Below are positions 57,480 to 64,000 of a stretch of DNA of 64,000 nucleotides, piece after piece; position 1 is the first letter of the stretch; each line of letters starts with the position of its first letter. Below the pieces are notes generated by a model. It was not told where the DNA came from and ran no database searches. It saw only the letters and a program-made list of their open reading frames with translations. Made by a program: the position numbers and the translations under genes. This DNA comes from Gari tellinella. Taxonomy: Eukaryota; Mollusca; Bivalvia; Cardiida; Psammobiidae. The stretch lies in contig OV277862.1 in assembly GCA_922989275.2 (NCBI GenBank), positions 69,081,832 through 69,145,831 of the forward strand, in the 5' to 3' direction.

Positions 57480-58141
57480 GAGTAAGAACGGGAAAGAATA
57501 ACTTTTTCTCCAATGTACATGTATACTTGCGCTATGATGTTTTCTTGTTATTTCGAGATTTCCCTGACTATCCCGTCTAAATCTGCAAACAGAGTCTTTT
57601 TTAACACCTGTCTAATTGTAATATCAAAGAAAAACATTCAGCACATAATTATTGTCTGAGGAAGAACTATGGTTTACACTATGACACACACTGCACAGCA
57701 AAGCTGGCTACCTTGGCAGACACATTCCATTGCCCTTTCAGAATGTTGCAGAACTTTCCTCTTGAGCATATTTTTAGTCATCCGTGGTTTGGATTTTGGC
57801 ATTCTTGTCTTGTCGAGCACTGTGTGGCCTTCCAGTGCAGAAAATTTACTATGATAATCAATGCAGGTTTGACAAAGGTATTCAGAACAGTCCTCACAGT
57901 AGCCTTCAGCCTCCACCTGCTTTTCTGAGCTACATGGTTGACAGAATAATTTAGATTCTTCCTCCGAATCTTTATCTGATTTGCTATCCGCCGACTCAGC
58001 TGCATCTTTGGCCTTTACGTCTGTATCTGGTTTGATATCAACCGACTCGGAGGCATCGTTGGCTTTTAAGTCTGGTTTGCTATCCGCCGACTTAGAGGCA
58101 TCTTTGGCTTTTAAGACTGTATTTGATTTGCTATCGGCCAT
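57480..58141 (-). pseudogene. Decayed paralogue of the TRIM-like B-box gene
   Basis: The start codon at 58139-58141 opens a Lys/Asp/Ser-rich stretch with about three repeats of a KAKDASxSADSKPD type (residues 8-60), then B-box 1 (FCQPCSS, YCEDCSEYLCQTC) and the start of B-box 2 (CVCQGSQLCCAVC). A frame break follows and TAA ends the 155-codon ORF at 57674. Beyond it, other frames still read NHSSSDNNYVLNV and FDITIRQVLKKTLFADLD, matching the intact copy, with a further stop. The coiled coil and propeller are missing. Confidence 0.7.
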
Positions 58142-58211
58142 TTTGTTATCGTAAACTCACAATATCAGAGAATAAACGTCAGGACAGACGTACCGGTACC
58201 TGTGTCAGAAG

Positions 58212-58427
58212 TTTAACCTATTTACTGCCTTAAGGTCAACACTGTTAAGCAACTATCGTCTGCATTTATTTCTCAAATTTAAACTTTAGGTAGTTTGACT
58301 TTAGAAATATTGTAATGAGTGTCAAATAGTTTGGACCCTGATCAGACGCCGCGTTACGCGGCGCCTGACCAGGATCCAAACTGTTTGCAAATAGATTGTA
58401 CTCGGGGTAAGGCAGTGAAAGGGTTAC
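58212..58427. mobile_element. Family F TTAA-type MITE
   Basis: ttaacctatttactgcctta to aaggcagtgaaagggtta as ends, with core hairpin ggaccctgatcagacgccgc / gcggcgcctgaccaggatcc. Confidence 0.7.
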
Positions 58428-58632
58428 TAAGTTCCAGTAGAATTTCACATGCTTAAATAATACCTAAAACTACGATCACAAGTTCTTATACCTTCTGCTA
58501 GTATTAATTTTGACATAAATTTCCTAATGTCGACAATCTGCTGACAAAGCTGAATACACACCCTATCTGCTTTGTCCTCGTTACAAGATACAAGATACAA
58601 GAAGCTTTATTTTTTGAGTATTTTTTTCCCAA

Positions 58633-58845
58633 TACAGTAAAACCTCCTTATAACGACCACTAAAACGAATGCTTATGACTTGTATAAAAGACAGGTGACA
58701 GCTTAAAGCAACGTGACAGTAAAACAAAACAGAAAGCTCCTAAAGGAGCTTTCTGTTTTAATGTCACTTTGCTTTAAGCAGTGACCTGCTTTGAACACAC
58801 AATATTAAACATAATTTAGCGCTCATAATAGGGAAGTTTTACTGT
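58633..58845. mobile_element. Family B MITE, nearly intact
   Basis: tacagtaaaacctccttata to aatagggaagttttactgta. Long hairpin with agctcc-taaa-ggagct tip. Immediately left, gttacaagatacaagataca marks a retroelement-like tail. Confidence 0.78.
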
Positions 58846-58849
58846 AATA

Positions 58850-59455
58850 CAACAAATTTTAAACTTTGAACTTTAATCTTTGACTCTTTCGGACATAACC
58901 TATCCTTCAGCTTATCGATTATACCTACCTTGGCTGATTGGCTTGGATAATTTGGTTAATTGCATTTCAACCTGATTTGAAATACCAGAGTAAACCACAA
59001 AACCGAAAATAGAATACAGGTTAAACATTACTCATTCTAGTTACAGGAGACTGAACGACTAATTTGACTTGACTTAAAAACTGTTTTGGTTAATGGATGC
59101 TACATGTAAGCGCCTAAACAAAGACGTATATATTAATTTAGGGGAAGGATATATGATAAACAATACATTTCAAGAAAATAATTCATGAGCCTGGTTGGGA
59201 TCGGGCCCTACGTGCAGAAAATTCAAAACAAGATATGAATCAAAAGTGTGGCCTTTAGCCTGCTCGACTATAAAGGCTTTCCTATCTGATGTAACGGTCT
59301 TTGCTATTATTTATGAATTGTATGGTATGTAGCGAAGATTAAAACAAAGATATTGTCTGATTTTTTCAGATCTGACCGAATTAATTTTAAAACAGAATAC
59401 CGGTAGTTCATAATGGTTAATAGGTAAGCAAGGACATTAAAACTATTATTTCCTT
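58850..59455. other. Intergenic stretch without recognised features
   Basis: No gene or repeat I can support. A degraded family F hairpin follows at about 59457-59525. Confidence 0.5.
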
Positions 59456-59629
59456 TACAAACAGGTTTGAACCGGATCAGACGCCAGGTAACCCGCCGTC
59501 TTATCAGGCTCCGACCTTTTTGCCACCCAGATTAAAAAAGATACTGGTACCATGAAGTATCAATACTTTGTGCTAGTACACATTTCTTAAAGTCTTAATT
59601 TTTTACAGTTGGGTGCATTGCGTTAGCAT

Positions 59630-59883
59630 TTAAGCAATTACCCCATAGCCCATTTCTAGTATTGAATAAAGGTTACCACTTAAAGAAGGTTGAAAGTAAA
59701 GCAGAATGCACCTTAAGGTGCATTCTGCTTTACTTTCAGCCTGCTTTAAGCTACCATCTGCTAGCATATGGAAACTATTTCTTATAATACATATTCATAA
59801 TTGTATAAATTGGAACTATTTTCTTGAGTGGAGGAATAAGTTAAATGCGCTAAAAGGCGCTTCTATGAGGGAAAGGGTTTTAA
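59630..59883 (+). mobile_element. Family A TTAA MITE, intact
   Basis: TTAA to TTAA, 254 bp, perfect hairpin tip caccttaaggtg, tail ggaggaataagttaaatgcg. Confidence 0.78.
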
Positions 59884-60059
59884 ACGGGAAAGAATAGCGT
59901 CTTCTCAACTGTACATTACATACAATAAATAAAACCACCAGGATCTCTAACAGGCTGTACGGAAATCATCAAGCCTAATGATCATCCCATTTTCAGTATT
60001 GGGATGTTTCATTCTAAAAATGAATCAGCCAGGTCAGAAGAAAACAACCAGCGACTTTT

Positions 60060-60396
60060 AGCGTATTTAATTTATTCCTCTGCTGAAGAAAATAGTTCCA
60101 GTTTATACCGTCATGAATAATTCCCATAGCAAATATTTTTATATAGCCTAGTAGATGGTAGTTTAATGCAGGCTGAAAGTAAAGCAGAATGTGCCTTAAG
60201 GCACATTCTGCTTTACTTTCAACCTGCTTTAAGTGATCACCTGCATTTAATGTCATAAACGTAGCAAATATTTTTATATAGCCTAGTAGATGGTAGTTTA
60301 ATGCAGGCTGAAAGTAAAGCAGAATGTGTACTTTCAACCTGCTTTAAGTGATCACCTGCATTTAATGTCATAAACGGGTTATTGGGTAAAGGGTTA
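60060..60396 (-). mobile_element. Family A MITE with a 135-bp internal tandem duplication
   Basis: The segment starting agcaaatatttttatatagc occurs at 60128 and 60263. The second copy lacks about 24 bp of the hairpin tip and so has lost one arm. Right end ttattgggtaaagggttaa. Confidence 0.78.
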
Positions 60397-60525
60397 ACAA
60401 ACGATACTAAACGGGAATACATGCAATAAAGATTACTTATAATAATCTTTATTACTTCCAGATAAGGAGAACGTACAATTTTTGTACAGTTTTGTTAACG
60501 CTGATGATATCTTTTAAACGGTCCA

Positions 60526-60770
60526 GGGGCCAATTTCATAAAAACTTCGTACGACAAATGTTGTCGAAAGTCAGATTATAAAACTCTCAATTATTATTTA
60601 GTTCTCCATCTTATCCTGTCTTGTGGTATCTCTTTGGAATCGTCTTGAAAAGACGACTCCAAAGAGATGTCACAAGACAGGATTAGATAGAGAAATCAGA
60701 AATTAAATGTGTTTTTAAGTTTTGACTTACGACCATTTTTGTCGTACGAAGTTTAACAAAACGGGCCCCA
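60526..60770. mobile_element. Family E MITE
   Basis: ggggccaatttcataaaaac to gtttaacaaaacgggcccc, central stem atcctgtcttgtggtatctc and its near complement. Confidence 0.8.
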
Positions 60771-61839
60771 GGATAGACACTGATTTACATGTTTACAAGT
60801 TTATACAAGTTTAAAAGTTTATTCAGATATAAGTCGAGGCCTAGTTTGGGCATGTGACATAGAACATGTTTACAACATTGGTTATATAACAGGAAGAACA
60901 GTGTTTAACCCTTATCATGTTGAGTTGTCGTCTGCTTTAAATGTGTGTCGTTAGCGTACTTAGGGGGAAGCTATTTAACCTGGAGACAATTTGAATATGA
61001 ATGCCAAACAGTTTGGATCCAGATTAGATGCCGCATACACGACGTATGCTTTTACTCCGAAAGCGGACCATCTACACTCAATATACTTGTCAATATTAGG
61101 TTATATTGACAATCTAATTGATCGTGGATGGACAATGTATTGACGAAAACCAGAGAGCTCAAATATTTATTGACGATTGATTTGTGTTTTTCCCTCACCA
61201 ACTGTATTGATCAGTATTTCATTATTGTTATATTAAAATATATTGATACGAATATTAACAAGGATGATCTAAGTAAGAATTGAACAAAATATTGATCAAT
61301 ATTGAGGGCAAAACATGATACTTTCAATACTATTGAGTTTACTATATTGGAAATTATATTGAGTGTGGATAATCCGCTTGACTACTGCAAACTACTTTAA
61401 TTCTAAGGAAACAAATACGTTTGGTGAGAAAGGTTAGTTTAACATATTTTATTCCATAATTTACTACATACTTTTTATAAAAAAAGACGATTGAACAATA
61501 TTGGAAAGGACTGGATCGAAGCAAACTTCTCAGACTATAGGACGGTGTCTCGCTTACTAGGTCAGGAACCAGGCTCGAAAGGTAGTATGGCGTGTTTTTA
61601 TTTACCATTTCATGGAAAAGTTTCGGTTTGTGATTTGCTCTTCTTTATCAAGGTGTTGCCAGCCAACTTCTTTTTTGAATTTCATTGATTAGTATTCTTT
61701 AAGTGGCACCAATGGCAATTCGAGCTGCATCATTTTATTTGTTTAAATCCTGCTTTTCGTAATATAAACAATCGTCCCATTTAATATCAGCAATAAAAAT
61801 AATTTGGGATTTAATTAAAGTATCAACCTTTTACCCCAT

Positions 61840-62340
61840 AGTCAGCTTCTTGTGTTGAAGATAGGTGATCACTTGAAGCAGGTTGAAAGTGGTGTAGAAA
61901 ATATACCCCGGACGAGATGTTTTATATAATGAGGCCAAATGTAAAGGTCAAGTTCATAATTACCTGGAAATGATACGTTACACTTCAAAACCCCATGACG
62001 TACTCACACGACACATTTGGAACTCCTATGGCTACTGTTGTATAGGTACTATCCTTCAGATAAGATTATTCAATTGTTCTATAATTTAGGTCAAAGATCA
62101 AGGTCAATGTCACATGGACAAAAAATATGTTTAGGGACACTTTGGCATCCCAAGATGTACACATATATCGAATGCTATCCCTAGCTTGGTATTGGAATAT
62201 ACCCCGAACAATAGGGATACGTACAAGACACGCACAGTCCAATTACTGTATGCGCCCAAGGCTATCATTGAGTACATTTATAACAACGAAATTGATATGT
62301 ACGTGTCATTATATCATAACAGGTCTCTTACACATGTATT
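61840..62340. repeat. Family A fragment plus old interspersed repeat
   Basis: 61828-61895 is a family A left end cut off in the hairpin. It is followed by two related stretches starting tataccccggacga and tataccccgaacaa, with aggtcaaagatcaaggtcaa phrases. Coding capacity not apparent. Confidence 0.45.
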
Positions 62341-62407
62341 AGTACGTTTACAATGTTTATAACTGCTGAATACTGTTCTTCGTTTTAAAACACCAGCCAA
62401 TTCTTGT

Positions 62408-62603
62408 TTAACCTATTATCCCCATTGAAGTGCCTATTAGCGCATTTATTTCCCCACTGAAGAAAACAGTTCTAAATTATACAGTCATAAACATGCATTA
62501 AAATAAATATTTCTATATATATCCTAGCAGATGGTAGCTTAAAACAGGCCGAAAGTGCACACCTGTCTTAAAAACTAGAAAAGGCTTTGGGGTAAAGAGT
62601 TAA
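62408..62603 (-). mobile_element. Family A TTAA MITE, hairpin lost
   Basis: ttaacctattatccccattg to aggctttggggtaaagagttaa; only the left hairpin base (ttaaaacaggccgaaagtg) remains. Confidence 0.7.
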
Positions 62604-62815
62604 AATTTACCATAATTCTACATTTCAAGTGTTATTTTGGGTATATAAGTCTTCGTTAAATCATAAATAAACCCGTAATCACTAACACCTTTTCAATGCT
62701 TGATACGCAAATTTGACAACATTTATCAAAATCGAGTAATCTTTGCACAAACATAGTTTTCAATATGCAGCATGTAGCGTCGAACTTTACAACAAAAAAT
62801 CTGGGAAAACGAGAC

Positions 62816-63170
62816 ATAGTGCTCCCTCCCTACAACGGCCATCCCAACAACGTCTCCCTCCTTACAACGACCATTGCCTCAGTTCCCTGAACAGGATAAT
62901 TATGTCTAACGCTTTTACTGCTGCAATATCGTCTGCTTAAAATTGTCTCCTGCTATTTTACTCAAAGTGACATAATGGTCATTTGACAGAAAAATATGAC
63001 AACTGATAAAACAGCTTGAATCCAGATCAGACGCCGCGTTACGCGACGTCTGATCTGAATTCAAGCTGTTTGAAAATGTACACTAATTTCCTTCCCTATA
63101 ACGACTCCATCCGAACAACGCAAACACTCTTTGTCTTCCATTGGGTATCGTTGTAGAGAGGGGGCAAAGT
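62816..63170. mobile_element. Family C MITE
   Basis: tagtgctccctccctacaac to tcgttgtagagagggggcaa, core hairpin gatcagacgccgcg-tta-cgcgacgtctgatc; terminal CAG/CTG bases mutated. Confidence 0.75.
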
Positions 63171-63325
63171 ATTTACAATTTTGGATATAGACTAAGCTCT
63201 TTCTAAATAGCTACAAAACACGTTTTGGAGTTCACCTCAGCAATGACAAGATAAGAAAGGGCAAAGATAAAAATGTAGGTCAGAAAATAGTACGAGCATA
63301 AGAATACCCGGTATTCGAATTAGAA

Positions 63326-64000
63326 ATGGGTTTTGATTTCACCGGCAAGAAGATATTGGTCACTGGAGCGGGTAGAGGTATCGGTCGAAGTCTTGTAATC
63401 GAAATAGTTAAGGCTGGTGGTCAGGTGTTCGGGTTAGGTCGCACGAAGGAACATCTAGACTCTCTTGTGGCGGAATGTCCGTGTGTTATTCCTATTCTAG
63501 TAGATTTGGCAGACTGGGATGCGACTCGTGTGGAAATAGAGAAACTTCCGGTACTAGATGGACTGGTCAACAATGCGGGTATTTCTATCGGATGGCAACC
63601 ATCTGTCGATGTCTCCAAGGATGACGTTGAGAAGACGATGAGAGTGAACGTTATGGGTGCTTTGAATGTGACTCAAATTGTTGCCAAGAAAATGATGGAA
63701 GTTGGCCGAGGCTCCATTGTAAATATATCCAGCACCGTAGGAATCAAGGCAATGAAAGAATGCATGTCTTATAATTTGTCCAAGGCAGCACTAGATATGA
63801 TGACCCGTCAGTTCGCCCTTGAACTCGGCCCTTACAACATCCGGGTCAATTCCGCTAACCCAACAGTAGTCTACACGGATATGGGGAAGATTCACTGGGG
63901 CGATGGACCAAAGGCCGTCAATCTCAGGGGCCAAACACCTATGGGCAGATTTGCAGAAGTACATGAAGTAGTTGGACCAGTGATGTATCTTCTGAGCGAC
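63326..64000 (+). CDS. DCXR: L-xylulose reductase-like short-chain dehydrogenase (5' 225 codons)
   Basis: Classical SDR running off the right edge with no intron in 675 bp. It begins MGFDFTGKKILVTGAGRGIG, with the TGxxxGIG nucleotide-binding motif at residues 14-20, then VFGLGR (an Arg suited to NADPH), LVDLADWDATR, the NNAG motif (VNNAGIS), the catalytic Ser in VNISSTVG, Tyr and Lys in YNLSK, and VNSANPTVVYTDMG, as in vertebrate DCXR (RVNAVNPTVV). DCXR reduces L-xylulose and other dicarbonyls with NADPH in the cytosol. All catalytic residues are present; about 20 C-terminal residues are off the window. The ATG is the first in frame and gives the usual N-terminus length. Confidence 0.9.
   Translation, partial: MGFDFTGKKILVTGAGRGIGRSLVIEIVKAGGQVFGLGRTKEHLDSLVAECPCVIPILVDLADWDATRVEIEKLPVLDGLVNNAGISIGWQPSVDVSKDDVEKTMRVNVMGALNVTQIVAKKMMEVGRGSIVNISSTVGIKAMKECMSYNLSKAALDMMTRQFALELGPYNIRVNSANPTVVYTDMGKIHWGDGPKAVNLRGQTPMGRFAEVHEVVGPVMYLLSD

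Overview
This is intron-rich, AT-rich metazoan DNA, most likely from a bivalve mollusc. The evidence is the gene content (a ninein-family gene split into small exons, a B-box/TRIM-like locus, an L-xylulose reductase-like SDR) and repeats opening with AGCTCACCTGAGC-type ends of the kind common in bivalve genomes. The species cannot be fixed from the sequence. 

Layout. Positions 54-44445 (+) hold the last 23 visible exons of a ninein (NIN/NINL) family centrosomal coiled-coil gene; its 5' end, including any EF-hand exons, lies off the window. All 23 exons join in one open frame (4014 nt, 1337 residues plus stop) with matching phases. Introns make up about 90% of the locus and are packed with short palindromic transposable elements. 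50939-52674 (-) is a single-exon B-box/coiled-coil/beta-propeller (TRIM-like) locus with a one-base frameshift and an in-frame stop. A much more decayed paralogue lies at about 57480-58141 (-). 63326-64000 (+) is the intronless start of a DCXR-like short-chain dehydrogenase that runs off the right edge. 

Mobile DNA. Several MITE families recur. Family A has TTAA target sites and a core hairpin around AGCAGGTTGAAAG. Family B has TA-CAGTAAAACCTC ends and family C has TA-CAGTGCTCCCTC ends. Family D is a second TTAA family. Family E has GGGGCCC ends, family F is lone hairpins, and family I has CAGGGCTGCCAT ends. There is also one internally deleted Tc1/mariner copy (24903-26080), two tandemly organised bivalve repeats, and many long inverted repeats. 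Two hairpin cassettes are shared by families with unrelated ends, and several elements are nested at TTAA sites, including one triple nest. 

Most notable: three minisatellite-like arrays in the ninein gene appear to be seeded across exon-intron junctions, so each unit carries a copy of a splice site. They are acceptor copies before exon 7, donor copies after exon 9 (39-bp unit, in frame) and donor copies after exon 21 (29-bp unit). No function linking the three genes is visible; they appear to be neighbours only.
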